A DNA stretch of 64,000 bases, from the NCBI GenBank assembly GCA_034440355.1, contig JAWXBY010000041.1, positions 22,765 to 86,764 of the forward strand, in the 5' to 3' direction. Shown piece by piece: positions 55,082 to 61,298 of this stretch (the stretch's first letter is position 1; every line of letters begins with the position of its first letter). The position numbers and the translations under genes were made by a program. The notes below the pieces were generated by a model, which saw only the letters and a list, made by a program, of their open reading frames with translations, did not search any database and was not told where the DNA came from. The DNA is from SZUA-430 sp034440355. GTDB taxonomy: Bacteria; Pseudomonadota; Alphaproteobacteria; Micropepsales; Micropepsaceae.

Positions 55082-55959
55082 GCCGCCTCACACGTTTCCG
55101 CGTCAGAGAACAGGATGTCCGCGAAACCCGCAACCCTCACATACCCGATGCGCTGATAGATCCTGTTGGTCAGCGGATTCGCAGCGTCCGCAAACAAGCA
55201 GCAGAACTGCCCGCGATCGAGCACCATTTGCGACAACGCCGCTGTCAGCGCCGCAGCATATCCGTGTCCGCGCTCAGGAGGCGGCGTATAGACCCCCGAC
55301 ACACGCGCCCCGAAATGCGCGATCCGCCGCAACCGCGCTGTCGCACGCGGGCGCCCGTCGACCTCCCACAAATAGAACCCGCCGTCGGCAAGCCCCACAT
55401 CGACAAGCTGTGCGACAAACGCCGGATCGCTTTCGAGCGGCGGCAGGCTCGCATCGGTCGCGAATCCTTGCTCCCACTGAACAAGCAGATCGCGCTCGCC
55501 CGCACTCGCTGGACGCATATGGCCCGCGACACCCAGCGGCGGCGCCACACGCGTGACTTGATAAAGATTCTGCCGCCGTCCATGCGCGCCGGGGTCATTG
55601 AAGCGCAGGCCCGTCCGCGCGCACCAATCGCCAACGAAACTGTCCACCAACCGTTCATCGCCCATCACGCCGGATAGACCGACCCCGCGCGCGGCAAGGT
55701 GCTCAGCCAACACCAGCGTCGCCTGTGCGTCCGCGCCGTCATCGGCCAAGCTAAGCCGGAACGGCGGTGTCTGCAGTGCGCCCACGACAACGCGGGCGCC
55801 GTCGAACACGCCCAGGCGCATGATTGCGGGCGGTGTCTCCGCGCGGGTGGCGTAGGCATAGCCGACAAAGGCGTTCGTCGGCACGCCGCGCGAACTCAAC
55901 GGTTCCGCGACCTCCCGCCAGAACGCCTCGCCGTCGTCATACTGGCGGACCGTCAGCAT
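55063..55959 (-). CDS. GNAT-family N-acetyltransferase
   Basis: 298 residues from MLTVRQYDDGEAF (ATG 55959). The second half is a GNAT domain: GGFYLWEVDGRPRATARLRRIAHFGARVSGVYTPPPERGHGYAAALTAALS includes the acetyl-CoA R/Q-x-x-G-x-G/A pattern (ERGHGYA), and NPLTNRIYQRIGYVRV is the family C-terminus. The N-terminal half resembles a degenerate GNAT. Substrate unknown; the linked DSD1 gene suggests amino-acid chemistry. Confidence 0.85.
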   Translation of the reverse strand: MLTVRQYDDGEAFWREVAEPLSSRGVPTNAFVGYAYATRAETPPAIMRLGVFDGARVVVGALQTPPFRLSLADDGADAQATLVLAEHLAARGVGLSGVMGDERLVDSFVGDWCARTGLRFNDPGAHGRRQNLYQVTRVAPPLGVAGHMRPASAGERDLLVQWEQGFATDASLPPLESDPAFVAQLVDVGLADGGFYLWEVDGRPRATARLRRIAHFGARVSGVYTPPPERGHGYAAALTAALSQMVLDRGQFCCLFADAANPLTNRIYQRIGYVRVAGFADILFSDAETCEAAWRASS

Positions 55960-56024
55960 CGCCCGTTCTCGAAGCATCGTGATAGAATGCGGCCGCAAGC
56001 TAATTCGACCTCGGGAGAATTGCC

Positions 56025-57035
56025 ATGGACTATGTCCGCCTCGGAAAGACCGGATTGAAAGTGTCGCGCCTCTGCCTCGGCTGCATGACCTACGGCAGCA
56101 AGGCGTGGCGCGATTGGATCTTGGACGAACAAGCCGCCCGCCCGTTCTTCAAGCAGGCCCTCGACATGGGCATCAATTTCTTCGACACCGCCGACGTCTA
56201 CTCGCTGGGCGTCAGCGAAGAAGTCACCGGTCGCGCGCTGAAAGACATGGCCCGCCGCGACCAAGTCGTCATCGCGACAAAGGTTTGCTCGCCGATGGGC
56301 AAAGGCCCCAACGAACGCGGCCTCTCGCGCAAACACATCATGGAATCGATTGACGCAAGTCTGGAACGCCTCGGCACGGATTACGTCGACCTCTATCAGA
56401 TCCACCGTTGGGACTACGACACGCCGATCGAAGAAACTGTCGAGGCGCTACATGAGGTCGTGAAGACCGGCCGCGCCCTTTACATCGGCGCCTCCTCGAT
56501 GTTCGCGTGGCAGTTCATGAAGGCGCTGGGTCACCAACGCGCCAACAACCTCACGCAATTCGTCTCAATGCAAAACCACTACAACCTCGCCTACCGCGAG
56601 GAAGAGCGCGAGATGATGCCGCTTTGTCTATCGGAAGGCATCGGCGTCATCCCGTGGAGCCCGTTGGCCCGCGGCTTCCTCACCGGCAACCGCAAAGCCA
56701 GCGACAACCCGAAGAAGACGGGCGCGCCCGCCGCCAACGCCGAAACGGCCCGCGCCGCCAGCGACGAATTCGCCCACGCGCTGTACTACAGAGAGCAGGA
56801 CTTCGAAGTGGTCGAACGCGTCGCCTCGGTGGCGAAGAAACACAACCGCCCGATGGCCCAAGTCGCACTCGCCTGGCTGCTCGCAAAACCCGGCGTCACC
56901 GCCCCCATCATTGGCGCCTCAAAACCCAGTCACCTGGATGACGCAGTCGCAGCGCTCACGCTAAAGCTCGACGCCGAAGACATGAAGTCGCTGGAAGAAC
57001 CCTACAAACCCAAACGCGTAATGGGCCACACCTAA
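56025..57035 (+). CDS. Aldo/keto reductase
   Basis: 336 residues. MDYVRLGKTGLKVSRLCLGCMTYGS, INFFDTADVYSLGVSEEVTGRAL (catalytic Asp and Tyr), VIATKVCSP (Lys) and YVDLYQIHRWD (His) give the complete AKR tetrad. The C-terminal PIIGASKPSHLDDAVAAL binds NADPH. Similar to YajO/YakC-type reductases of small aldehydes. Divergent from the GNAT gene. Confidence 0.94.
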   Translation: MDYVRLGKTGLKVSRLCLGCMTYGSKAWRDWILDEQAARPFFKQALDMGINFFDTADVYSLGVSEEVTGRALKDMARRDQVVIATKVCSPMGKGPNERGLSRKHIMESIDASLERLGTDYVDLYQIHRWDYDTPIEETVEALHEVVKTGRALYIGASSMFAWQFMKALGHQRANNLTQFVSMQNHYNLAYREEEREMMPLCLSEGIGVIPWSPLARGFLTGNRKASDNPKKTGAPAANAETARAASDEFAHALYYREQDFEVVERVASVAKKHNRPMAQVALAWLLAKPGVTAPIIGASKPSHLDDAVAALTLKLDAEDMKSLEEPYKPKRVMGHT

Positions 57036-57041
57036 GCGCCG

Positions 57042-57566
57042 TCATTTCGCCGGCACAACCGTGCCGCTGATTTCGCCGTCTGGAAAAGCCTCGGTGTGGA
57101 TGTTGAACACAACCGCACCGCTCTTCATCGCGGCGACGAACGCGTCGAAAGCGATCGTCGACTTTAGGATCGCCGCGCCTTCGGCATAGCCATAACCCTT
57201 GCGCGTGTACGTGAAGCCGTCGGACGTCGCGACATAGGCGTCGCTCAACGGAAACGGCAACAACAGCGAGACATTGCCGTCGGCTTGGTAGATGTGAAGA
57301 TGCATCGGTCCGACCGGCGCGTGGGCGAGATGATGCGCAAAACGATCGGGCGTGATCCCGGAAATGTTGGCAGCGATGTCAACGGTCTGCGCGTCGGTAT
57401 GCACGACGATCGTTACTGTGCCGGTCGCTTTCGATCCGGTGGCGGTCGGAGCCGCATCGCCGCGCAACGATGTACTGAAGGCGAGATCGGCGGCCTGCGC
57501 CCCCACAGCCGTCGCGATGAACAATCCGAAAATAAAAAGACCCGACAGAAACGGCCGAATGCTCAT
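57042..57566 (-). CDS. Secreted CHRD-domain protein
   Basis: 174 residues from ATG 57566, preceded by AGGGGGC. Signal peptide PFLSGLFIFGLFIATAVGAQA. The mature part is one CHRD domain: FSTSLRGDAAPTATGSKATGTVTIVV, NISGITPDRFAHHLAHAPVGPMHLHIYQAD and VVFNIHTEAFPDGEISGTVVPAK. CHRD domains occur in exported proteins of unclear function. Ends 6 bp from the convergent aldo/keto reductase gene. Confidence 0.85.
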   Translation of the reverse strand: MSIRPFLSGLFIFGLFIATAVGAQAADLAFSTSLRGDAAPTATGSKATGTVTIVVHTDAQTVDIAANISGITPDRFAHHLAHAPVGPMHLHIYQADGNVSLLLPFPLSDAYVATSDGFTYTRKGYGYAEGAAILKSTIAFDAFVAAMKSGAVVFNIHTEAFPDGEISGTVVPAK

Positions 57567-57640
57567 ACACGCCCCCTGCAAACCCAGGGCCAACCAATCG
57601 CTCATGAGCGCACACGCGCCAAATCACGTTCCGGTTACGC

Positions 57641-57674
57641 GCAAGAAAATGGCGCCCGCCGATGCGGGCGCCAT
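57641..57674 (-). terminator. Intrinsic terminator, minus strand
   Basis: ATGGCGCCCGC and GCGGGCGCCAT form a perfect 11 bp stem with a CGAT loop (57649-57674). On the minus strand it is followed by TTTCTTGC, fitting termination of the small secreted gene ending at 57689. Confidence 0.75.
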
Positions 57675-57688
57675 CAGTTCGGTTGGGA

Positions 57689-58024
57689 CTAATACCCGAT
57701 GCGGGAATAGTCGCGGTCTACGACGCGCGGACGTCCGAAGCGGTCGTAACAGACCCGCTCGACGATGCGAACGCGATAGCCATAGCGCCGCTCGTAGTCG
57801 ACCCGGTCGAAACACCGCCCGTGATTGTGGCGATAGATCGGGCGATACCCGCGCTGATAGTAGTAGCCGCGGTCGCGATAGCGCCGATCGTTCTTGTCGA
57901 TATAAACGCGCGCGCCGTCCGGACCAATATACACGTCCGTTTCGGCGTGAGCGGGCGCCACAGTGGCGAAGCTGGCGCCGGCCATCACGACCGCGCCGCA
58001 CAGAATGGTTTTCAAGGTGCTCAT
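57689..58024 (-). CDS. Small secreted Arg/Tyr-rich protein
   Basis: 111 residues. Signal peptide (KTILCGAVVMAGASFATVAPAHA). The mature part TDVYIGPDGARVYIDKNDRRYRDRGYYYQRGYRPIYRHNHGRC is Arg/Tyr-rich with two cysteines (GRC, ERVC). The YIGPDGARVYI start occurs in many short alphaproteobacterial exported proteins. Function unknown. Confidence 0.75.
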   Translation of the reverse strand: MSTLKTILCGAVVMAGASFATVAPAHAETDVYIGPDGARVYIDKNDRRYRDRGYYYQRGYRPIYRHNHGRCFDRVDYERRYGYRVRIVERVCYDRFGRPRVVDRDYSRIGY

Positions 58025-58205
58025 GTTAAGCCTCCGTCTTTGCTTCCCACCCTGCTCGATTCAAAAGCGCCGACGCGCTGCAAAGGAGCAGAACCGGAAA
58101 GACACGGAGACAACGAGCGGCGCGCTGGCAGGTTCCTGACACGAGCACGAACGTGACGATACGCGCCCAGAAACCTGAACAGCCGTTCAGACGAGGGGTT
58201 AGCCC

Positions 58206-59477
58206 TTAATCGGGTTTCTTGTTCTTCCCCAGGAACCCGTAGAGATGCCCGGCCACGTTGCGCATCTGGATCTGCTCGGACCCTTCCGTGATGCGATAGC
58301 GGCGATGATGACGATAAATGTGCTCGAACGGCTTATGCCGCGAATAGCCCATGCCGCCATGCACCTGCATCGCCCAATCGGCGGCCTCACAGCAGAACCG
58401 GTTCGCCCAATAGTTACACATCGAAACTTTGTCCGAGAGATAGACCTGAATCTCCGGCCCCGTCATCTGATCCATCTCCCAAGCGGTTTTCTGGATTAGC
58501 AAGCGCAACATCTCCGCCTGCGTCATCAACTCGACCGTCGGAAACTGAATCGCCTGGTTCGATGCCAGCGGCTTGCCGAACGGCTTGCGCGCACGTGCAT
58601 AGTCGACGGACTCGTTCAAGCAATACACACCCGCACCCAGCGACGACGCCGCCTGACGAATCCGGTTCTCGTGCACGAAGTGCCGCGCCAGCACGAGCCC
58701 ATTGTCGACCGGCCCGAACAACGCATCGTCCGGCACGAACACGTTCTTGAACGACACATGCGCATGGTCGGTCGGCATGTTGAAGGTCCAATAATAGAAC
58801 TCGATCTTCACCCCCTCCGCTTTCATAGGCACCAGGAAGCAGCTGATCCCCTTCGCGTCGCCGTCCTTGCCGCTCGTGCGCGCAAAGACCATGTCGTGCG
58901 AGGCCGTGTGCACGCCGGTATTCCAAAACTTCTCGCCCGTGATGCGCCAGCCGTTGCCTTCCTTAACCGCGCGTGTCTCCATCCACGTCGCATCCGACCC
59001 GTGCTTCGGCTCGGTCAAACCGAACGCTGGCCGGTGCGTGCCGGCGAGCATGCCGTTGATGAACTCGTCCTTCTGCTTCGGCGTACCGAAGTCCCGGAAC
59101 ATCAGCACCTGCGGAAAATTACCGACGATCGAACTCTCGTTCTGCAAATCGTTGTGCAGGCCCAGCCCCTTCGCGGCCAGATGCTCGCGAATGATCGCCA
59201 TCGAAAGATTGCCGATATTCTGCCCGCCATATTCCTTCGGCAGCGCGAGCCGCAGATAGCCCGCCTTGTCCGCAAGCTTGCGCATCTCGCGCAGCAGCGC
59301 TTCCCACTCCACGCGGGGCAACCCGTCATTGTCCCAATCCGTGCGCGCATGCTCGCGCCGATGATCGAAGAAGCGGATATTGTCGTCGCGGTTCTCAAGC
59401 GGCTTGATCTCGCGCTCGATAAAATCATCGAGCTTGGCCAGCAACTCTTTCGTCTCCTGCGGAATGCGAAAATCCAT
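58206..59477 (-). CDS. Acyl-CoA dehydrogenase family protein
   Basis: 423 residues. LRLALPKEYGGQNIGNLSMAIIREHLAAKGLG, GLTEPKHGSDATWMETRAVKEGNGWRITGEKFWNTGVHTASHDMVFARTSG (FAD-binding T-E-P-x-x-G-S-D), and the C-terminal YWANRFCCEAADWAMQVHGGMGYSRHKPFEHIYRHHRRYRITEGSEQIQM are the ACAD signatures. The catalytic base position (RITEGSEQI) follows the FadE10/17-like type. Oxidises an acyl-CoA to the enoyl-CoA; chain length unknown. Stands alone. Confidence 0.92.
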   Translation of the reverse strand: MDFRIPQETKELLAKLDDFIEREIKPLENRDDNIRFFDHRREHARTDWDNDGLPRVEWEALLREMRKLADKAGYLRLALPKEYGGQNIGNLSMAIIREHLAAKGLGLHNDLQNESSIVGNFPQVLMFRDFGTPKQKDEFINGMLAGTHRPAFGLTEPKHGSDATWMETRAVKEGNGWRITGEKFWNTGVHTASHDMVFARTSGKDGDAKGISCFLVPMKAEGVKIEFYYWTFNMPTDHAHVSFKNVFVPDDALFGPVDNGLVLARHFVHENRIRQAASSLGAGVYCLNESVDYARARKPFGKPLASNQAIQFPTVELMTQAEMLRLLIQKTAWEMDQMTGPEIQVYLSDKVSMCNYWANRFCCEAADWAMQVHGGMGYSRHKPFEHIYRHHRRYRITEGSEQIQMRNVAGHLYGFLGKNKKPD

Positions 59478-59554
59478 GGGGCTCTCCCGTTAGCAATGTT
59501 GTGATGGCCGAACCTTAGCCCCGCAGCGTGCGCGAAAAAACGCAAGAAGCCTGC

Positions 59555-59583
59555 TTGACACTACAATTCGAGAAGCGTAGAAG
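59555..59583 (+). promoter_or_regulatory. Candidate sigma-70 promoter before the small RNA
   Basis: TTGACA (59555-59560) is a perfect -35 box. After a 17 nt spacer comes TAGAAG (59578-59583), a moderate -10. Transcription would start near 59590 toward the RNA gene, the Y RNA array and rsr-rtcB. It is the best vegetative promoter seen in this gap. Confidence 0.5.
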
Positions 59584-59589
59584 CCGCGT

Positions 59590-59796
59590 CCCTTGTGCGA
59601 GAGATCGCGCGGACAACGTCTAAATCTGAGCAGCGGAATGAACGGAAGATCGAAACAACGACTAAGCGTCCCATGCACCGGCGTCACCACGCCGTGCGTC
59701 GACGCGCGCGCTGCTCGCGAGGGGCCTTCTGACGGAAGGCTGTCCGGTCCTGACTTTTGGACCCCTCCCGAGCGCAAAGCTTCGGAGGGGTTTTTC
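59590..59796 (+). ncRNA. Putative small RNA or attenuated leader
   Basis: About 200 nt between a candidate promoter (59555) and a strong intrinsic terminator (59762-59795). It contains the hairpin GCCTTC-TGAC-GGAAGGC (59724-59740) and GGTCC-tgactttt-GGACC (59746-59763). A short in-frame peptide MNGRSKQRLSVP... could be read but has no clear ribosome site. GAGGGG (59719-59724) could pair with CCCCTC of the terminator stem as an anti-terminator, so it may control read-through into the downstream Y RNA array. No known RNA family recognised. Confidence 0.4.
59762..59795 (+). terminator. Intrinsic terminator upstream of the Y RNA array
   Basis: CCCCTCC (59762-59768) pairs with GGAGGGG (59784-59790), extended inward by GAGC/GCTT after a C-C mismatch, and is followed by TTTTT (59791-59795). 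A classical rho-independent terminator on the plus strand. Confidence 0.85.
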
Positions 59797-59798
59797 AT

Positions 59799-60016
59799 GT
59801 CTCCTCCCAACGTGCAGTGCCTTTAGGGCTCGCGCAACGCGGGCGGAGGAGACCCGGATCCTTGTGATCGCGCTCACGCGTAAGCCGTGTGATCGCAACG
59901 CAAAGCGCGGGGCCCGCCGGAGGGAACGGCGTACGGGTTTCCGTACGGTCCACCGATGGTCGGGGTGAGCTTTAGGCTCACAAACGCGGTGCGTTTCGTC
60001 ACAAGCGCCGCGTGAC
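59799..60016 (+). other. Chain of stem-loops between terminator and first Y RNA
   Basis: This gene-free stretch is unusually rich in perfect hairpins: GTCTCCTCC/GGAGGAGAC (59799-59853) enclosing GCTCGCG-CAA-CGCGGGC, CGCCG/CGGCG (near 59910-59931), CGTACGG-GTTT-CCGTACG (59930-59947), GTGAGC-TTTAG-GCTCAC (59965-59981), AAACGC-GGT-GCGTTT (59982-59996) and GTCAC/GTGAC (59998-60016). It may be a further structured RNA or the leader of the Y RNA precursor. I see no protein-coding gene and no known RNA family here. Confidence 0.4.
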
Positions 60017-60046
60017 AAACAATTCATTCGTACACAGACAATTGAA

Positions 60047-60114
60047 TTCCAGGTGGTGAAGATGTCGGGTACTTCGCTGCACACAAAGACCGGCTTCGGC
60101 TTGTTCCCCTGGAA
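60047..60114 (+). ncRNA. Y RNA-like unit 1, minimal form without tRNA module
   Basis: Ends pair as TTCCAGG (60047-60053) with CCTGGAA (60108-60114). The conserved block GGTGGTGAAGA...TACTTCG is at 60052-60076 and GTTCCCC at 60103-60109. GTGAAG/CTTCGC can form an internal hairpin. Where other units carry T- and D-arms, there is only a short hairpin AAG(a)CCG-GCTT-CGG-CTT (60086-60102). About 68 nt, it looks like the bare Ro60-binding stem. By analogy with bacterial Y RNAs it should bind the Rsr protein encoded downstream. Confidence 0.65.
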
Positions 60115-60150
60115 GCCATATTTTCGCCTTAGACTCAGTTCAATTCGAAT

Positions 60151-60284
60151 ACCGGTGGTGGAGAGATCGCGCGATTGTCGGCTAAGCGTCGGTCGGAGGT
60201 TCGAGTCCTCCCGGGGCGGCAATCGCACCGTAGCTCAGCGGCACGAGTAGGTTTACTGACACTCGCGCGACTCTCGCCACCGGT
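60151..60284 (+). ncRNA. Y RNA-like unit 2, diverged terminal helix
   Basis: The core is changed to GGTGGTGGAGAG (60154) and lacks TACTTCG. Its 3' end is CTCTCGCCACCGGT (60271-60284) instead of GTTCCCC; the two still pair almost perfectly (ACCGGTGG...GAGAG), so the helix is kept by compensating changes. tRNA-like module: T-arm GGAGG-TTCGAGT-CCTCC (60195-60211), capped acceptor CGGGGCG-GCAAT-CGCACCG (60212-60230, 6 of 7 pairs), D-arm GCTCAGCGGCACGAGT. About 134 nt. T-rich sequence follows. Confidence 0.65.
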
Positions 60285-60299
60285 TCTTTTCCTTCCGTT

Positions 60300-60515
60300 C
60301 AACGGTGGTGAAGAGATCGGATACTTCGCCCACGTCGAAAGCGGGACCATCAATCCCGCAGGTCCGCAAACACAAAGCTTGGTCTCCTCGCGAGATGACT
60401 TCGAGTCCGGCATAAGTCCGCAAGCATCAAGGCGCACCTTCGGCATACGATCCGCTGAACCTACGTCCACCGGACGCTCAGCGGTGCTACATCCGTCCTC
60501 GCCCGTTCCCCGTTG
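60300..60515 (+). ncRNA. Y RNA-like unit 3, expanded and rearranged module
   Basis: Ends pair as CAACGG (60300-60305) with CCGTTG (60510-60515). Canonical core at 60304-60328 and GTTCCCC at 60505-60511 (last C runs on). The middle is longer, about 216 nt overall. A T-arm-like stem GCGGGA-CCATCAA-TCCCGC (60341-60359) lacks the TTCRA loop. A nested pair of stems CCGCTGA/TCAGCGG and CGTCC/GGACG (60452-60484) replaces a normal D-arm. It may be a unit under different selection or a fusion of two units. Confidence 0.55.
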
Positions 60516-60551
60516 TCACTTCCATTTCGCGCGACATGCGCGAGAACCAAA

Positions 60552-60693
60552 GCTGGTGGTGAAGAGATCTGTTACTTCGCTAATCTGAAGGTCGCGGGTT
60601 CGATCCCCGCCGCTGCGTGGCAACACGTATCGTAGCTCAGTGGGAGAGCGTCAGGAGCCCGAAAGGGCAGTGCAGTCTCGACCGTTCCCCAGC
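60552..60693 (+). ncRNA. Y RNA-like unit 4
   Basis: Ends pair as GCTGG (60552-60556) with CCAGC (60689-60693). Core 60555-60579; GTTCCCC 60684-60690. T-arm GCGGG-TTCGATC-CCCGC (60594-60610). The acceptor look-alike is one hairpin, CGCTGCGTG-GCAA-CACGTATCG (60611-60632), 8 of 9 pairs on a GNRA loop. D-arm GCTC-AGTGGGA-GAGC (60635-60649). An extra GCCC-GAAA-GGGC hairpin follows. About 142 nt. T-loop and the GG of the D-loop are as in true tRNA. Confidence 0.75.
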
Positions 60694-60702
60694 CCCTTGT
60701 AC

Positions 60703-60882
60703 ATGCAGTCCATCCCGCCGACGGTGGTGAAGATGACCGTTACTTCGGGAGCCGGAGGTCGCGGGTTCAAATCCCGCCGGGACGACGTCGTTCCGTGGCC
60801 CAGTCTGGTGGGGCGTCGGCTGTTCGTGCGCAAGCACGAGTCTCGGGCATCGACAGTTCCCCGGCGGCGCGATGGACTGCAT
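60703..60882 (+). ncRNA. Y RNA-like unit 5, long terminal helix
   Basis: Core 60723-60747; GTTCCCC 60856-60862. Inner ends CCGCC/GGCGG (60715-60719 with 60863-60867), and outside them a perfect 12 bp helix ATGCAGTCCATC (60703-60714) with GATGGACTGCAT (60871-60882). T-arm GCGGG-TTCAAAT-CCCGC (60761-60777), capped acceptor CGGGACG-ACGT-CGTTCCG (60778-60795, 7 of 7 pairs), D-arm GCCC-AGTCTGGTG-GGGC (60798-60814). A further hairpin TCGTGC-GCAA-GCACGA stands where an anticodon arm might be. Confidence 0.78.
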
Positions 60883-60889
60883 CCAAATT

Positions 60890-61016
60890 CCGGTGGTGAA
60901 GAGTTCTGTTACTTCGATTCCGTCCATCGCGAGGTTCGAATCCTCGCCGCAGCGCGAGAAGCGTCGCGTAGCCAAGTGGCAAGGCAGCGGATAGTGCAGG
61001 CTCGCTCGTTCCCCGG
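60890..61016 (+). ncRNA. Y RNA-like unit 6
   Basis: Ends CCGG (60890-60893) with CCGG (61013-61016). Core 60892-60916; GTTCCCC 61008-61014. T-arm CGAGG-TTCGAAT-CCTCG (60930-60946), capped acceptor CGCAGCGC-GAGAA-GCGTCGCG (60948-60968, 7 of 8 pairs), D-arm GCC-AAGTGGCAA-GGC (60971-60985). About 127 nt, starting 7 nt after unit 5 ends. Confidence 0.75.
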
Positions 61017-61025
61017 TCACGCCAC

Positions 61026-61154
61026 GGCGGTGGTGAAGACATCTGATACTTCGTCTGAAAACCGAGCAGGTCGCGGGTTCGAATCCCGTCGGGTCCAACA
61101 TGTGGGCCCGTAGCTCAGCGGTAGAGCGGCATTCAGTGTCGAATGTTCCCCGCC
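61026..61154 (+). ncRNA. Y RNA-like unit 7
   Basis: Ends GGCGG (61026-61030) with CCGCC (61150-61154). Core 61029-61053; GTTCCCC 61145-61151. T-arm GCGGG-TTCGAAT-CCCGT (61073-61089), capped acceptor CGGGTCC-AACATGT-GGGCCCG (61090-61110, 7 of 7 plus an A-T), D-arm GCTC-AGCGGTA-GAGC (61113-61127). Its 5' part is nearly identical to unit 8 at a distance of 150 nt, so one arose by recent duplication. Confidence 0.78.
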
Positions 61155-61175
61155 TACCTTCGAAAACGACGCCAC

Positions 61176-61290
61176 GGCGGTGGTGAAGACATCTGGTGCT
61201 TCGTGTCGCGGGTTCGAATCCCGCCGGGTCCAACACTGCGGGCCCGTAGCTCAGTGGATAGAGCAGACTCAGTGTCGCCTGTTCCCCGCC
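61176..61290 (+). ncRNA. Y RNA-like unit 8
   Basis: Ends GGCGG (61176-61180) with CCGCC (61286-61290). Core 61179-61203 with TGCTTCG instead of TACTTCG; GTTCCCC 61281-61287. T-arm GCGGG-TTCGAAT-CCCGC (61208-61224), capped acceptor CGGGTCC-AACACTGC-GGGCCCG (61225-61246, 7 of 7), D-arm GCTC-AGTGGATA-GAGC (61249-61264). At about 115 nt it is the most compact unit that has the full module. Confidence 0.78.
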
Positions 61291-61298
61291 TAACGTGT

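Noticed and set aside
59593..59826. 77-residue frame overlapping the putative small RNA
   Set aside because: It runs through the terminator hairpin, has no ribosome site at its start and no recognisable domain.
59478..60046. Sigma-54 (-24/-12) promoter for the rsr-rtcB operon
   Set aside because: I looked for GG-N10-GC with the TGGCAC/TTGC surroundings and found no convincing site in this gap; an RtcR gene is also not visible in the window.
60637..61236. Open frames of 90-199 residues on both strands inside the array
   Set aside because: They run across several RNA units, repeat the same tRNA-derived peptide (for example FEPAT), lack ribosome sites and match no protein family.
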